Positions 41,785 through 51,965 are shown, counted from the stretch's first letter. The stretch is DNA of 64,000 bases from an uncultured Flavobacteriaceae bacterium (GCA_947494825.1 CANLWN010000004.1:124001-188000); one strand, 5' to 3'. The notes: a model not told the origin generated them from the letters alone. Numbers and translations are program-made.

Positions 41785-44634
41785 ATGAAAAAATCATACC
41801 TCCTTTTTTTATTGAGCTCCAGCACTTTATTGTTTTCACAGCCCAGGCCAACTTCAGCCGCCGCTATGGAGAACGCCCTAAAACAAAAAAAACAGATGGA
41901 GGCCACCTCCTTGGTGAAAAATATACCCCTGGTCAATATTGGGCCAACGGTGATGAGCGGACGTGTCGTGGACGTTGCTGTAAATCCAAATCGTACAGTA
42001 GAGTTCTATGTGGCCTACGCCTCCGGTGGCCTATGGTATACACGCAATAATGGCACCTCTTTCGTCCCGGTCTTGGACAGCTCCGAGACGCAGAACATTG
42101 GGGACATCGCCGTGGATTGGGCCTCGGGCACGCTGTGGGTGGGCACCGGAGAGAACAATGCCTCGCGTTCCTCCTATGCCGGTATCGGCATTTTAAAATC
42201 CACGGATGGTGGAGACAGCTGGCAAAATATGGGGCTAGACGACTCGCATCACATAGGTCGTATCCTGATCAACCCCAACAATCCGGATGAAGTGGTGGTG
42301 GGGGTAACCGGACATCTGTACTCCCCCAACGAGGAACGTGGCGTATACAAGACTACGGATGGTGGCAACACCTGGCAAAAAACCCTTTTCATCAATGACG
42401 AAACCGGCATCATTGATGTGGCCCATGACCCGGGCAACTTTAATACCCTGTACGCCGCCGCCTGGCAGAAGGATCGGAAAGCGTGGAACTTTAGCGGCAA
42501 TGGGTCGGACTCTGGCATTTATAAAAGTATGGACGGTGGGAACAGCTGGACCAAGGTCTCAACCCCTGAAAGCGGTTTTCCCACAGGCGAAGGTGTGGGC
42601 CGAATTGGTCTGGCGGTCTACGATGCCAATACGGTATATGCTGTACACGACAGTCAGTTCAGAAGGGGCAAGACCGAAGTGGACCCAAAGCGGTCGGACG
42701 AACTCCAAAAGGAAGATTTTAAGGATCTGTCCGTTGATGCCTTCCTAAAACTTTCCGATCAGAAATTAGACGCTTTTTTGAAAGCCAAGGGGTTCCCGAA
42801 AAAATATCGGGCAGACACGGTAAAACAAATGGTGCGTTCAGCGTCCATAAAGCCGGTTGACCTATACAACTACCTGGTAAATGCAAACTCCCTTTTGTTT
42901 GACACCCCTGTCATTGGTGCGGAGGTGTATCGCAGTGATGACGCCGGTGCCACCTGGAAGAAAATGAACCAAAAGTACATCAACGACCTCTTCTATAGCT
43001 ATGGGTACTATTTTGCGCAGATCCGCGTGGCGGCACATAATAAAGATAAAATTTATATCGCGGGGGTTCCCTTGCTGACCTCCGATAATGGAGGCAACAG
43101 CTGGACATCGATCAGCGACGACAATGTGCATGCAGACCACCATGCGCTCTGGGTAAATCCAAAAATACCCGGACATTTGATCAACGGAAACGATGGCGGA
43201 CTCAATATCTCCTATGACGATGGGGCCCATTGGACCAAGAACAACTCGCCCTCCGTAGGCCAGTTCTACGCCATAAACGTGGATGACGAAGACCCCTATA
43301 ACGTCTATGGCGGACTGCAGGACAACGGGGTTTGGAAAGGGCCGCACAACGCCAAGGAGAGCAGCGGCTGGCAACAGACCGGCCACTACGCCTGGAAATC
43401 CATTTTGGGCGGGGACGGTATGCAAGTACAGATCGATGCTCGGGATGCCAACCTGGTATACACCGGTTTTCAGTTTGGGAATTATTTTAGGTTGGACCTT
43501 GCCAAAGGAAAGCGCAAGGCCGTACAGCCCAAACACAATTTGGGCGAACTGCCCTATCGATTCAATTGGCAAACACCCATTCTCCTTTCACCGCACAATC
43601 AGGATATTGTATATCTGGGGAGTCACAAATTGCACCGATCGCTGAACCAAGGGGACGATTGGGAGGTCATTTCCGATGACCTTACCCAGGGTGGAAAAAA
43701 GGGAAATGTGGCCTACGGCACTTTGACCACCCTTTCTGAATCACCGCTTAAGTTTGGGGTGCTCTATACCGGTAGCGATGATGGTCTGGTTCATGTGACC
43801 CGCAACGGGGGCGGCAGTTGGGAGTTGATCTCCGAAAGCTTTCCAAAGGAACTTTGGGTGAGCCGGGTGGCGGCTTCAAAGCATAAAAAGGGTCGGGTCT
43901 ATGTAGGTCTAAACGGCTACCGTTGGGACGATTTTACCCCCTACATTTATAAGAGCGATGACTATGGTGCCACTTGGAAAAATATTGCGGGCAACATACC
44001 ACCTTCCCCGGTCAATGTCATTTTGGAGGATCCCCAAAACGAAAACCTCCTTTTTGCAGGTACGGATAATGGGGTCTATGTTTCCTTTGACCAAGGTAAT
44101 TCCTGGGAGGTATTTCAAAACGGCATGCCCAATGTGGCGGTACATGATCTGGCCATTCAGCCCAGGGAAAAACACCTCTTGGTAGGCACGCATGGAAGGA
44201 GCATCTATAGGGCCAACATTGCCACGCTACAGGAGCTTACCCCCGAAGCCATGCGCAGGGAGCTTGTGGTCTTTGGTATAGGAAAGGTGAAACATTCCAA
44301 AAGTTGGGGCAATGCGGCCAGTCCCTGGTCCAGGCCCAACACCCCTGGCATTGACCTTACCTTCTATACCGTCAAGGCAGGGAAATGCAAGGTTAGTATA
44401 AAGACCACCGACCAGGTAGAGGTAAGCGCCACGGAAATTGAAACCCCCCGTGGGTTCAATATTTTATCCTATGATGTGGCTTTTTCCAAAAGTGGAAAAT
44501 CGGCTTATCTTAGGAAGTACAAGACCCAACTTGATGAAGCCAACGATGGCAAGACCTATCTTCCAAAGGGAAATTATTACATAGAGATTTCCGGTGATGG
44601 CGCGCTGGAAAGAACGACATTTAAAATTGAATAG
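41785..44634 (+). CDS. Secreted sortilin/VPS10-like Asp-box propeller protein
   Basis: Exported protein of 949 residues, often annotated as a glycosyl hydrolase or VPS10 domain protein. The ATG at 41785 starts a signal peptide (MKKSYLLFLLSSSTLLFSQ). At least ten Asp-box motifs of the form SxDxGxxW occur (STDGGDSW, TTDGGNTW, SMDGGNSW, SDDAGATW, SDNGGNSW, SYDDGAHW, SDDYGATW, SFDQGNSW and degenerate ones), arranged as two propellers split near residue 330 by a helical insert. The C-terminal 100 residues form a beta-domain. The Arg triad and acid of true sialidases are not evident, so binding, not hydrolysis, is the safer call. No T9SS sorting domain or lipobox is seen, hence periplasmic or loosely bound to the outer membrane. 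Confidence 0.85.
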   Translation: MKKSYLLFLLSSSTLLFSQPRPTSAAAMENALKQKKQMEATSLVKNIPLVNIGPTVMSGRVVDVAVNPNRTVEFYVAYASGGLWYTRNNGTSFVPVLDSSETQNIGDIAVDWASGTLWVGTGENNASRSSYAGIGILKSTDGGDSWQNMGLDDSHHIGRILINPNNPDEVVVGVTGHLYSPNEERGVYKTTDGGNTWQKTLFINDETGIIDVAHDPGNFNTLYAAAWQKDRKAWNFSGNGSDSGIYKSMDGGNSWTKVSTPESGFPTGEGVGRIGLAVYDANTVYAVHDSQFRRGKTEVDPKRSDELQKEDFKDLSVDAFLKLSDQKLDAFLKAKGFPKKYRADTVKQMVRSASIKPVDLYNYLVNANSLLFDTPVIGAEVYRSDDAGATWKKMNQKYINDLFYSYGYYFAQIRVAAHNKDKIYIAGVPLLTSDNGGNSWTSISDDNVHADHHALWVNPKIPGHLINGNDGGLNISYDDGAHWTKNNSPSVGQFYAINVDDEDPYNVYGGLQDNGVWKGPHNAKESSGWQQTGHYAWKSILGGDGMQVQIDARDANLVYTGFQFGNYFRLDLAKGKRKAVQPKHNLGELPYRFNWQTPILLSPHNQDIVYLGSHKLHRSLNQGDDWEVISDDLTQGGKKGNVAYGTLTTLSESPLKFGVLYTGSDDGLVHVTRNGGGSWELISESFPKELWVSRVAASKHKKGRVYVGLNGYRWDDFTPYIYKSDDYGATWKNIAGNIPPSPVNVILEDPQNENLLFAGTDNGVYVSFDQGNSWEVFQNGMPNVAVHDLAIQPREKHLLVGTHGRSIYRANIATLQELTPEAMRRELVVFGIGKVKHSKSWGNAASPWSRPNTPGIDLTFYTVKAGKCKVSIKTTDQVEVSATEIETPRGFNILSYDVAFSKSGKSAYLRKYKTQLDEANDGKTYLPKGNYYIEISGDGALERTTFKIE

Positions 44635-44672
44635 CGGATGTAATCCCCCATGCTAAATCCGCAATTTCCGGA

Positions 44673-44703
44673 TTGTTTTAACACACCATTCCCCCTAAGT
44701 TTG
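44673..44703 (+). promoter_or_regulatory. Promoter of the DUF1624 gene
   Basis: TTG at 44673-44675 and TAAGTTTG at 44696-44703, exactly 20 bases apart; the -7 box is a full match to the Bacteroidota consensus. Predicted start near 44709, leader about 38 nt. One of the clearest promoters in the window. Confidence 0.65.
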
Positions 44704-44746
44704 TAACCGGACAATCTGTTATTAAAACCACTGTAAAACAAACATT

Positions 44747-45925
44747 ATGACTTCCGACAGAAAAAAGAGAATTCGATCCATTGACCTCTTAAGGGGATTG
44801 GTCATGGTCATCATGGCCTTGGACCATGTCCGCGATTACTTTCACTATGATGCCTACTTCTTTGATCCCACGGACCTTACCAAAACCAATGGCGCACTTT
44901 TCTGGACGCGCTTTGTAACCCATTTTTGTGCCCCGGTCTTTGTCTTTTTGGCAGGTACCTCAGCTTTTTTTGTTGGGCAACGCAGGGACAAAAAATCCCT
45001 TTCGGGCTGGCTCTTCAAAAGAGGGCTTTGGTTGGTCATTACCGAATTCACCATTATAAAACTTGCCTGGATGTTCAAGTTGGATTATTCCGGTGTGGTC
45101 CTTCAGGTCATCTGGGTGCTGGGCATAAGCATGATCTTCTTGGCGGCTTTTATCCATCTTCCCAAAAAATTCATGATAGCCCTGTCTGTCATCGTTATTT
45201 TGGGGCATAATTTTTTGGACGCGTTTGCGCCCGTTGATCCGTTGGCCTCCGGCCTATGGACCTTTGTGCACGTATTTAATTTGGTAGACCTGGGCTTTAT
45301 GCAGGTCTTTGTGGGCTATCCCTTGGTTCCCTGGATTTTTGTCATGCCCCTGGGATATTACTTTGGTGCATGGTACAGACCCACTGTAAGTGCAGCGGAC
45401 CGGTTCAAAAAACTGTGGCAGCTGGGATTGGGGATTACGGCACTTTTCTTTGTACTGCGCTTTCTTAACCTGTATGGGGATCCTTATTTCTGGTCCCCCC
45501 AAGAATCCATGGGTTTTACCATCATGTCCTTTTTTAACGTCACCAAATACCCGCCCTCGCTGATGTATTTATTGATTACCCTGGGACCCTCCATTCTCTT
45601 CCTGGCCTTTGCCGAAAAATGGCAGGGGGCCCTTATGGACAAACTGGTGACCATTGGCCGCGTACCTATGTTCTTTTACATTGTGCACCTGTATGTGATA
45701 CATGCTGTGGCCGTAGTGGCAGCCATTGCAACAGGATTTGATTTTTCGGATATGATCATTGATCTGTGGATTACCCTACAACCCGAATTACAAGGATATG
45801 GTTTTGGGTTATGGACGGTATACCTGCTTTGGGTCCTTATTGTGCTTGCCCTCTATCCGCTGTGTAGCTGGTACGATACCTACAAAAGTTCCCATAGGGA
45901 AAAATGGTGGTTGAGTTACCTCTAA
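44747..45925 (+). CDS. Membrane protein, DUF1624 / acyltransferase-like
   Basis: Integral membrane protein of 392 residues with about ten hydrophobic helices. The N-terminus IRSIDLLRGLVMVIMALDHVRDYFH, seen here as RSIDLLRGL and ALDHVRDYF, is the hallmark of the heparan-alpha-glucosaminide N-acetyltransferase-like / DUF1624 group, whose conserved His and Asp lie in this first helix. These proteins are thought to acetylate or acylate extracytoplasmic sugars, but the substrate is not deducible. It has its own strong promoter and no functionally related neighbours. Confidence 0.85.
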   Translation: MTSDRKKRIRSIDLLRGLVMVIMALDHVRDYFHYDAYFFDPTDLTKTNGALFWTRFVTHFCAPVFVFLAGTSAFFVGQRRDKKSLSGWLFKRGLWLVITEFTIIKLAWMFKLDYSGVVLQVIWVLGISMIFLAAFIHLPKKFMIALSVIVILGHNFLDAFAPVDPLASGLWTFVHVFNLVDLGFMQVFVGYPLVPWIFVMPLGYYFGAWYRPTVSAADRFKKLWQLGLGITALFFVLRFLNLYGDPYFWSPQESMGFTIMSFFNVTKYPPSLMYLLITLGPSILFLAFAEKWQGALMDKLVTIGRVPMFFYIVHLYVIHAVAVVAAIATGFDFSDMIIDLWITLQPELQGYGFGLWTVYLLWVLIVLALYPLCSWYDTYKSSHREKWWLSYL

Positions 45926-45940
45926 ATATGGGATAGGCCC

Positions 45941-46903
45941 TTAACGCCCTACGTGGAAAAGCGCATCGCCCTGATTGACCACGGCTTGGTGGTTGATGCA
46001 GAATACATAGCCGTCATATGGGGCCTTTATTTTCTTGCTGTTTTTGGCATAGGTGTCCGTCACCATACCCATTTGTTGCCCTTTTTTAAGTTCGCAGCCG
46101 TTGGTAATCTCCGGGATGAACATCCCGGCGGTAGGAGCGCGCAACCATTTTCTGTCCTGTATATGAACCGAGGTGGATCGTTCGGTATACCGCGGTTCAA
46201 TTTTAGTGATCATCTTAAAGTGCTTCAGCACATTGAGTATCCCCTGCATGCCCTCACTTATAGCAAAATCATCAAATCGCATGCTTTCCCCGGCCTCAAA
46301 AACGATGGTAGGTTTTTTCATTTTGAAGGCGGCATTGCGAAAGGAGCCACGGATCAATCTGGATGAAAATGAAAAGGGGGCATTAAACACCTTGGCAAGT
46401 TCTACACTTTCCCCGTCCTCGATGGTATACCGGATCTGAGGAAAGTTATGTCGCTGCGATCCTCCGGTATGCAGATCAATCCCATAATCCATCTGGTGCA
46501 TGATTTCGGATACGTAGTGATAGGCTATCCGACTGGCCATGGAGCCCGATTTGGTACCTGGGAAGCTCCGGTTTACATCTTTCCCGTCGGGGACATCCCG
46601 GGAAAAATGGATAAACCCAAAAATATTCAATATCGGTACGGCAATGACCGCCCCCTTGGTGATTTTGAACCGCTTTTCGTGGAGCATCCGGCGAACGATC
46701 TCTATGCCGTTGATCTCGTCCCCATGCAATCCTGCCTGCACCAAAACGGTAGGGCCAGGTTTTTTTGCATTGAACACGTAAACGGGGATATCGATCAGGG
46801 TTCCCGTGGGCAAACGGTCAATACTTATAGTAAGTAATTTTTGTTCTCCCGGAGATACCGTATCCCCTCCAATCACGATATCCTTATTTTCTTCTACCTC
46901 CAT
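45941..46903 (-). CDS. Succinylglutamate desuccinylase/aspartoacylase family protein
   Basis: Zinc carboxypeptidase-like (M14 fold) deacylase of 320 residues. The metal-binding HxxE appears as QAGLHGDEINGIE, and later DLHTGGSQRHNFPQIR supplies the third ligand; FEAGES may hold the catalytic Glu. The ATG at 46903 (MEVEENKD) overlaps the end of rimK by 20 bp; a GTG further up is unlikely. Translational coupling with RimK suggests that it acts on the same modification, for example removing or trimming glutamyl groups, but that is inference. Confidence 0.85.
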   Translation of the reverse strand: MEVEENKDIVIGGDTVSPGEQKLLTISIDRLPTGTLIDIPVYVFNAKKPGPTVLVQAGLHGDEINGIEIVRRMLHEKRFKITKGAVIAVPILNIFGFIHFSRDVPDGKDVNRSFPGTKSGSMASRIAYHYVSEIMHQMDYGIDLHTGGSQRHNFPQIRYTIEDGESVELAKVFNAPFSFSSRLIRGSFRNAAFKMKKPTIVFEAGESMRFDDFAISEGMQGILNVLKHFKMITKIEPRYTERSTSVHIQDRKWLRAPTAGMFIPEITNGCELKKGQQMGMVTDTYAKNSKKIKAPYDGYVFCINHQAVVNQGDALFHVGR

Positions 46904-47771
46904 TTTTTTGCACAAATAAAATGACTTCCCTAGCAATGTTGACACCCGTTGCCGCTTCTATCCCCTGTAGCCCTGGAGAAGCGTTTACCTCGATCAACAG
47001 TGGTCCCTTTTTAGAACGGATCAGGTCTACGCCCGCTACTCCCAGGCCCAGGTATTTTACCGCATTGAGCGCTATATATTGTTCTTTGGCCGTGGGCTTC
47101 ACCGCCTCGGTATCGCCCCCCCGGTGTACGTTGGATCTAAATTCGCCCAGTGCACTGCGGCGTTTCATGGCGGCTACTACCTTATGGCCCACCACAAAAA
47201 TACGGATGTCCTCCCCATTGGATTCTTCAATATATTTTTGGATGAGAATACTGGTGTTCATTTTGTAAAAAGTATCGATGATCGATTTGGCCGACTTCTT
47301 ACTTTCGGCCAAAATGACTCCCAAACCTTGGGTGCCTTCCTGGAGTTTAATAATGACCGGCGGACCGCCAAGTAAGTTGATCTGCTCCTCGATGTTGTCG
47401 GGATTAATGGAAAAAAGCGTCTCCGGTATAGGGATGCCCTTACGCGCCATGATCTGCAAAGTGCGCACTTTGTTCCTGGCCCGGGTGATGCCCAAGGAAC
47501 GGGCTGTGCTAAAAATGCCGTTCATCTCAAACTGTTTTACAATGGCCGCCCCGTGACGGGTGACCTTGGCACCAATTCTTGGAATAATGGCATCGAACTC
47601 ATTGGTGACATTCTCCTCCCCCAGATAAATCTCGGGTCTTCCCAATCCCAATTTTACGGAGCATTTGGTATGGTCTATCAGTTCTATATAATGGCCCAAT
47701 TTCTCGGCCTCTTCGGCCAATCGCTTGGTGGAATAGACATTCATGCTTACCGATAATAACCCAATGTCCAT
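46884..47771 (-). CDS. rimK: RimK-family alpha-L-glutamate ligase
   Basis: ATP-grasp ligase of 295 residues; RimK adds glutamates to the C-terminus of ribosomal protein S6, and relatives modify other acceptors. ATP-grasp features are seen: PVIIKLQEGTQGLGVILAES (in part), LIQKYIEESNGEDIRIFVVGHKVVAAMKRR (in part), GVDLIRSKKGPLLIEVNASPGLQGIE (in part) with the Mg-binding Glu and Asn. The first 90 residues match the N-terminal RimK domain. rpsF is not in the window, so the target cannot be confirmed. Its 3' end overlaps the desuccinylase-like gene. Confidence 0.92.
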   Translation of the reverse strand: MDIGLLSVSMNVYSTKRLAEEAEKLGHYIELIDHTKCSVKLGLGRPEIYLGEENVTNEFDAIIPRIGAKVTRHGAAIVKQFEMNGIFSTARSLGITRARNKVRTLQIMARKGIPIPETLFSINPDNIEEQINLLGGPPVIIKLQEGTQGLGVILAESKKSAKSIIDTFYKMNTSILIQKYIEESNGEDIRIFVVGHKVVAAMKRRSALGEFRSNVHRGGDTEAVKPTAKEQYIALNAVKYLGLGVAGVDLIRSKKGPLLIEVNASPGLQGIEAATGVNIAREVILFVQKNGGRRK

Positions 47772-48026
47772 TTTAAAATTCGATCGGTTTTTGTTTTACG
47801 TATGTAATATCGGTCAAAAATTACAATCGGGCTAATTCAAAAGGTAGATTTTACTCGTGGTTTCCCCTAATTGTCGCATAATGTAGATTATCGCAAGAAT
47901 TTTACTTTAATGTGATAAACAACTTTAAAAGATTCCTTAAATTAGGCCCTGGCAGAACACTAAACCATTGCAAAGCTTGCCTATAAGTACTACGTACAAT
48001 AACTTTGTAATCAAAATTCATAACCC
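47772..48026. other. Divergent region between rimK and sdhC
   Basis: AT-rich spacer of 255 bp without a gene; the sdh promoter boxes are at its right end. Confidence 0.4.
47977..48007 (+). promoter_or_regulatory. Promoter of the sdh operon
   Basis: TTG at 47977-47979 and TAACTTTG at 48000-48007 with a 20-base spacer, both matching Bacteroidota elements. The transcript would start near 48013, 14 bases before the sdhC ATG. Confidence 0.6.
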
Positions 48027-48689
48027 ATGGGTGGATTGATAAAATCTTCTATCGCCAGAAAGGTTGCGATGGCACTTTCAGGCTTTTTTCTTGTTTTCTT
48101 TTTGCTTTTTCACTGCACGGTCAATATGACCTCTGTTTTTAGCGCCGATATATACAATCAGTTCTCCCATTTTTTAGGAACCAACTTTGTGGTACAGGCC
48201 CTAATGCAGCCCATTTTGGTGTTCGGTATCGTCTTTCATTTTGTGATGGGTTTTATCCTAGAGATACAGAACCGCCGTTCCCGCGGTGTTAAATATGTGC
48301 AGTACAAGGGCAGTGCCAATGCTTCATGGGTCTCCCGAAACATGCTTATTTCCGGTGCTGTGATATTGGCTTTTTTTGGATTGCATTTCTATGATTTCTT
48401 TATTCCGGAATTGGTGCACAAATATGTGGAGAGCCATCCAGAGGATCCAACGCGTTATTTCCCGGAGCTGCTCCATAAGTTTGAAAACCCCGTGCGGATC
48501 GGCCTATATGTAGTTTCCTTTGTTTTGTTGGCCATGCACCTTTGGCACGGATTTGCCTCGGCATTCCAATCCATGGGCGTCAACAACAAGTACACGCCCG
48601 GCATCAAAAAGTTTAGCAAAGCGTTCGCTCTGGTTGTGCCCGCGGCATTTATTTTCATTGCGCTTTTTCATCACCTTAACGGACATTAA
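48027..48689 (+). CDS. sdhC: Succinate dehydrogenase cytochrome b558 subunit
   Basis: Membrane anchor of respiratory complex II, 220 residues with five predicted helices. It is a b558-type anchor as used with Bacteroidota/Bacillus-like enzymes, binding two hemes b. Several helix His residues fit heme ligation (FHCTVN, FHFVMG, GLHFYDF, MHLWHGF, FHHLNGH). One anchor subunit is used and no sdhD is present. It is the first gene, 14 bp before sdhA. Confidence 0.93.
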   Translation: MGGLIKSSIARKVAMALSGFFLVFFLLFHCTVNMTSVFSADIYNQFSHFLGTNFVVQALMQPILVFGIVFHFVMGFILEIQNRRSRGVKYVQYKGSANASWVSRNMLISGAVILAFFGLHFYDFFIPELVHKYVESHPEDPTRYFPELLHKFENPVRIGLYVVSFVLLAMHLWHGFASAFQSMGVNNKYTPGIKKFSKAFALVVPAAFIFIALFHHLNGH

Positions 48690-48703
48690 AATAAGTAAGA
48701 CTT

Positions 48704-50707
48704 ATGGCAATTCTAGATTCTAAAGTTCCTTCCGGCCCGCTGGCCGACAAATGGACAAAACATAAAAACGATATTGATCTGGTAAATCCGGCCAACAAAC
48801 GGAATATAGATATTATCGTTGTGGGTACGGGTCTTGCCGGAGGTTCGGCCGCAGCTACCTTGGCAGAGTTAGGGTATAACGTAAAGACATTTTGCTACCA
48901 AGATTCCCCGAGGAGGGCACATTCCATAGCTGCCCAGGGCGGCATAAATGCGGCCAAAAACTACCAAGGCGATGGGGACAGCAACTACCGTCTTTTTTAC
49001 GATACCGTAAAGGGTGGGGATTACCGTTCGCGTGAAGCCAACGTATATCGCTTGGCCGAGGTATCGGGCAATATCATTGACCAATGCGTGGCTCAGGGCG
49101 TACCCTTTGCACGGGAGTACGGCGGGCTTTTGGACAATAGGTCCTTTGGTGGTGTATTGGTCTCAAGGACCTTTTACGCCAAGGGGCAAACAGGTCAGCA
49201 ACTATTGTTGGGAGCCTATGCCGCTATGAACCGACAGATCAATCGGGGAAAGATACTGCCGTTCAACCGCCATGAGATGTTGGATTTGGTGTTGGTGGAA
49301 GGGAAGGCCCGGGGCATCATTGCAAGGAACATGGTTACCGGTGAGATAGAACGCCATTCGGCCCATGCCGTGGTATTGGCCACCGGCGGTTATGGAAACG
49401 TATTTTTCTTGTCTACCAACGCTATGGGGAGCAATGTCATGGCCTCATGGCGCGCCCACCGCAGGGGTGCATTTTTTGCCAATCCCTGCTATACGCAGAT
49501 ACATCCAACCTGCATCCCAGTTTCCGGAGACCATCAATCCAAACTCACGTTGATGTCGGAATCACTCCGTAACGACGGACGTATCTGGGTACCCAAACGT
49601 TTGGAGGATGCCCAGGCAATACGGGAGGGCAGTTTAAAGCCCACCCAATTAAAAGAAGAGGATCGGGATTACTATTTGGAAAGAAGGTACCCCGCTTTTG
49701 GAAACCTGGTGCCGCGTGACGTGGCCTCACGGGCCGCTAAGGAACGTTGCGATGCGGGCTTCGGGGTGAATAAGACCGGAGAGGCCGTTTATCTGGACTT
49801 TGCCGCCGCTATTATGCGGTATGGTACCGAAAAAGCGTTGACCTCCGGCATGAAGGATGCCGATAAAAATACGATCCGCCAATTGGGCGAAGAGGTCATT
49901 GAGGAGAAATATGGCAACCTCTTCCAGATGTATGAAAAAATCGTGGATGAAAATCCCTATAAGACCCCTATGAAAATCTATCCGGCCGTTCATTATACCA
50001 TGGGCGGACTTTGGGTGGACTATAATTTACAGACGACCATCCCCGGTTGCTACTGTGCCGGAGAGGCCAATTTTAGCGATCACGGGGCCAACAGATTGGG
50101 TGCCTCGGCCCTTATGCAAGGATTGGCCGACGGGTATTTTGTACTGCCCTATACCATTGGGGACTATTTGTCCGACGATATCCGGACCGGACCCATTTCC
50201 ACGGACCTTCCCGAGTTTGAAGCTGTAGAAAAGGACGTGAGGGAGCGCATTGAAAAGTTGATGAGTGGTAGTGGCACATACACCGTAGACCACTACCATA
50301 AGAAATTGGGCAAGATCATGTGGAACAAATGCGGTATGTCCCGGAATGCCAAGGAGCTTCAGGAAGCCATAGACGAAATTTCCGCCTTAAGGGCCGATTT
50401 CTGGGAAAACGTAAAGATTCCCGGAAGCAGCGACTCAAAAAATCAGGAGTTGGAAAAAGCGGGCAGGGTTGCCGATTTTCTGGAACTTGGCGAACTCTTC
50501 GCAAAAGATGCTCTCAACAGGAACGAATCCTGTGGTGGGCATTTTCGTGAGGAATATCAGACCCCAGAGGGAGAGGCCCTAAGGGACGACAAGAACTTTA
50601 AGTATGTATCTGCCTGGGAATATAAAGGTGAGCCCAAAGATGCGGTTTTGCACAAGGAAGCATTGACCTATGAAAATATCGAATTAAAAACCCGTTCGTA
50701 CAAGTAA
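48704..50707 (+). CDS. sdhA: Succinate dehydrogenase flavoprotein subunit
   Basis: Oxidises succinate to fumarate with covalently bound FAD. The dinucleotide-binding [19 protein letters not shown] (33-51), the FAD-attachment His in [15 protein letters not shown], the catalytic HPT in QIHPTCIP and the C-terminal [10 protein letters not shown] are all present. Length 667 is typical for the B-type enzyme. sdhB normally follows directly; here a four-helix-bundle gene intervenes, leaving 453 bp between sdhA stop and sdhB start. Confidence 0.96.
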   Translation: MAILDSKVPSGPLADKWTKHKNDIDLVNPANKRNIDIIVVGTGLAGGSAAATLAELGYNVKTFCYQDSPRRAHSIAAQGGINAAKNYQGDGDSNYRLFYDTVKGGDYRSREANVYRLAEVSGNIIDQCVAQGVPFAREYGGLLDNRSFGGVLVSRTFYAKGQTGQQLLLGAYAAMNRQINRGKILPFNRHEMLDLVLVEGKARGIIARNMVTGEIERHSAHAVVLATGGYGNVFFLSTNAMGSNVMASWRAHRRGAFFANPCYTQIHPTCIPVSGDHQSKLTLMSESLRNDGRIWVPKRLEDAQAIREGSLKPTQLKEEDRDYYLERRYPAFGNLVPRDVASRAAKERCDAGFGVNKTGEAVYLDFAAAIMRYGTEKALTSGMKDADKNTIRQLGEEVIEEKYGNLFQMYEKIVDENPYKTPMKIYPAVHYTMGGLWVDYNLQTTIPGCYCAGEANFSDHGANRLGASALMQGLADGYFVLPYTIGDYLSDDIRTGPISTDLPEFEAVEKDVRERIEKLMSGSGTYTVDHYHKKLGKIMWNKCGMSRNAKELQEAIDEISALRADFWENVKIPGSSDSKNQELEKAGRVADFLELGELFAKDALNRNESCGGHFREEYQTPEGEALRDDKNFKYVSAWEYKGEPKDAVLHKEALTYENIELKTRSYK

Positions 50708-50715
50708 TTCCTATA

Positions 50716-50736
50716 AGGGAAGAGGAAAGAGGGAAA
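50716..50736 (+). repeat. Purine heptad array 5' of the sdh insertion
   Basis: Three 7-mers in phase: AGGGAAG, AGGAAAG, AGGGAAA, then two weaker units ending AAGGAAT. It lies between the sdhA stop and the inserted ORF. On the far side only a weak CCCTAAA, ACCTAAG pair (around 51144-51157) could be its complement. Confidence 0.5.
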
Positions 50737-50758
50737 CGACAATAAGGAATGTAGAATT

Positions 50759-51130
50759 GTGTTAAACGATAGTTTAAAGTCATATAAGGAATTGAGAGTA
50801 TGGCAAAAATCGATTGCGTTAATTAAGGAAGTTTATAAAGTGACCAATGGTTTTCCCGAAGATGAAAAATTCGGGCTTATTGGTCAGATGCGAAGAAGTT
50901 CTGTTTCAATCCCTTCTAATATTGCTGAAGGTTGGGGACGAAAATCTTTGAAAAATTATATTCAATTTTTACGAAATTCCCGAGGTTCTTTATTTGAGCT
51001 GGAAACACAGGTAGTTATTTCGAAAGAACTAAATTATATAAAATATAGCAGGACAATAGAAAATCAAATTGAGGAGATAAGCAAGATGCTAAATTCTTTG
51101 ATCAGAAGCTTGGAAAAGAAGTTGCAGTAG
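50759..51130 (+). CDS. Four-helix-bundle protein (23S rRNA IVP family), sdh copy
   Basis: Protein of 123 residues starting at GTG 50759. It shares with the suf copy the core LIGQMRRSSVSIPSNIAEGWGRKS and the FLRNSRGSLFELETQ region, and starts KSYKELRVWQKS, so it is clearly of the IVP family. It interrupts the sdhA-sdhB pair in the same direction. Base composition differs from the hosts: two 60-base lines counted by eye have about 33% and 25% G+C, against about 48% in a line of sdhA, a sign of foreign origin. How sdhB translation is kept at the right level across this insert is open. Confidence 0.88.
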   Translation: MLNDSLKSYKELRVWQKSIALIKEVYKVTNGFPEDEKFGLIGQMRRSSVSIPSNIAEGWGRKSLKNYIQFLRNSRGSLFELETQVVISKELNYIKYSRTIENQIEEISKMLNSLIRSLEKKLQ

Positions 51131-51160
51131 CTATTCGCTCATCCCTAAAACCTAAGATAT

Positions 51161-51907
51161 ATGAAACTAAACCTGAAAATATGGCGCCAAAAGGACGCCA
51201 AGTCCAAAGGACAAATGATAACCTACCCCCTGAACGGCGTGGATGGCGATATGTCCTTTCTTGAAATGCTCGATATCCTAAATGAGGACTTGGTCAATAA
51301 AGGGGAGGAACCCGTGGAGTTTGACCATGATTGTAGGGAAGGTATCTGCGGAACCTGTTCCCTACAGATCAATGGAGAGCCACATGGACCAGACCGACTG
51401 GTGACTACGTGTCAATTGCATATGAGAAAGTTCAACGATGGGGATACTATAATCATAGAGCCCTTTAGGGCCAAGGCCTTTCCGGTAATCAAGGATCTGG
51501 TAGTAGATCGCAGTTCCTTTGACCGCATTCAACAGGCAGGAGGTTTCATTTCGGTGAACACTTCGGGAAACACGGTAGACGCCAATGCCATCCCCATTGA
51601 AAAACATGTAGCGGATAAAGCCATGGACGCGGCTACCTGTATTGGTTGCGGTGCTTGTGTGGCCGCATGCAAGAATGCCAGTGCCATGTTGTTCACTTCG
51701 GCCAAGGTATCACAATTTGCCCTCCTACCCCAGGGACAGGTAGAGGCGGCCGATCGCGTGCAACATATGGTCCGCCAAATGGACCTGGAAGGTTTTGGTA
51801 ACTGTACCAACACCGGGGCCTGCGAAGTGGAATGCCCCAAAGGCATCTCGCTTGAGAACATTGCCCGTATGAACAGGGAATATTTAAGCGCAAATATCAA
51901 AGGATAG
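51161..51907 (+). CDS. sdhB: Succinate dehydrogenase iron-sulfur subunit
   Basis: Carries the electron-transfer clusters of complex II between SdhA and SdhC. The 2Fe-2S ligands are in [12 protein letters not shown] and TCQLHM; the other clusters are bound by [11 protein letters not shown] and the C-terminal [12 protein letters not shown]. Length 248. Expected to be made from the same sdhCA transcript through the inserted gene. A terminator follows within 25 bp. Confidence 0.96.
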   Translation: MKLNLKIWRQKDAKSKGQMITYPLNGVDGDMSFLEMLDILNEDLVNKGEEPVEFDHDCREGICGTCSLQINGEPHGPDRLVTTCQLHMRKFNDGDTIIIEPFRAKAFPVIKDLVVDRSSFDRIQQAGGFISVNTSGNTVDANAIPIEKHVADKAMDAATCIGCGACVAACKNASAMLFTSAKVSQFALLPQGQVEAADRVQHMVRQMDLEGFGNCTNTGACEVECPKGISLENIARMNREYLSANIKG

Positions 51908-51930
51908 GCCCTTAATAGAAAATAAAGGAA

Positions 51931-51965
51931 AATCCCGGATTCCATTTTGGTCTCCGGGATTTTTG
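51931..51965 (+). terminator. Intrinsic terminator of the sdh operon
   Basis: Nine-base stem AATCCCGGA / TCCGGGATT with a 13-base loop followed by T5. It separates sdhB from vsr. Confidence 0.88.

Noticed and set aside
41785-44634. Sialidase activity of the Asp-box protein
   Set aside because: Asp boxes are structural; the arginine triad and catalytic residues of sialidases are not evident.
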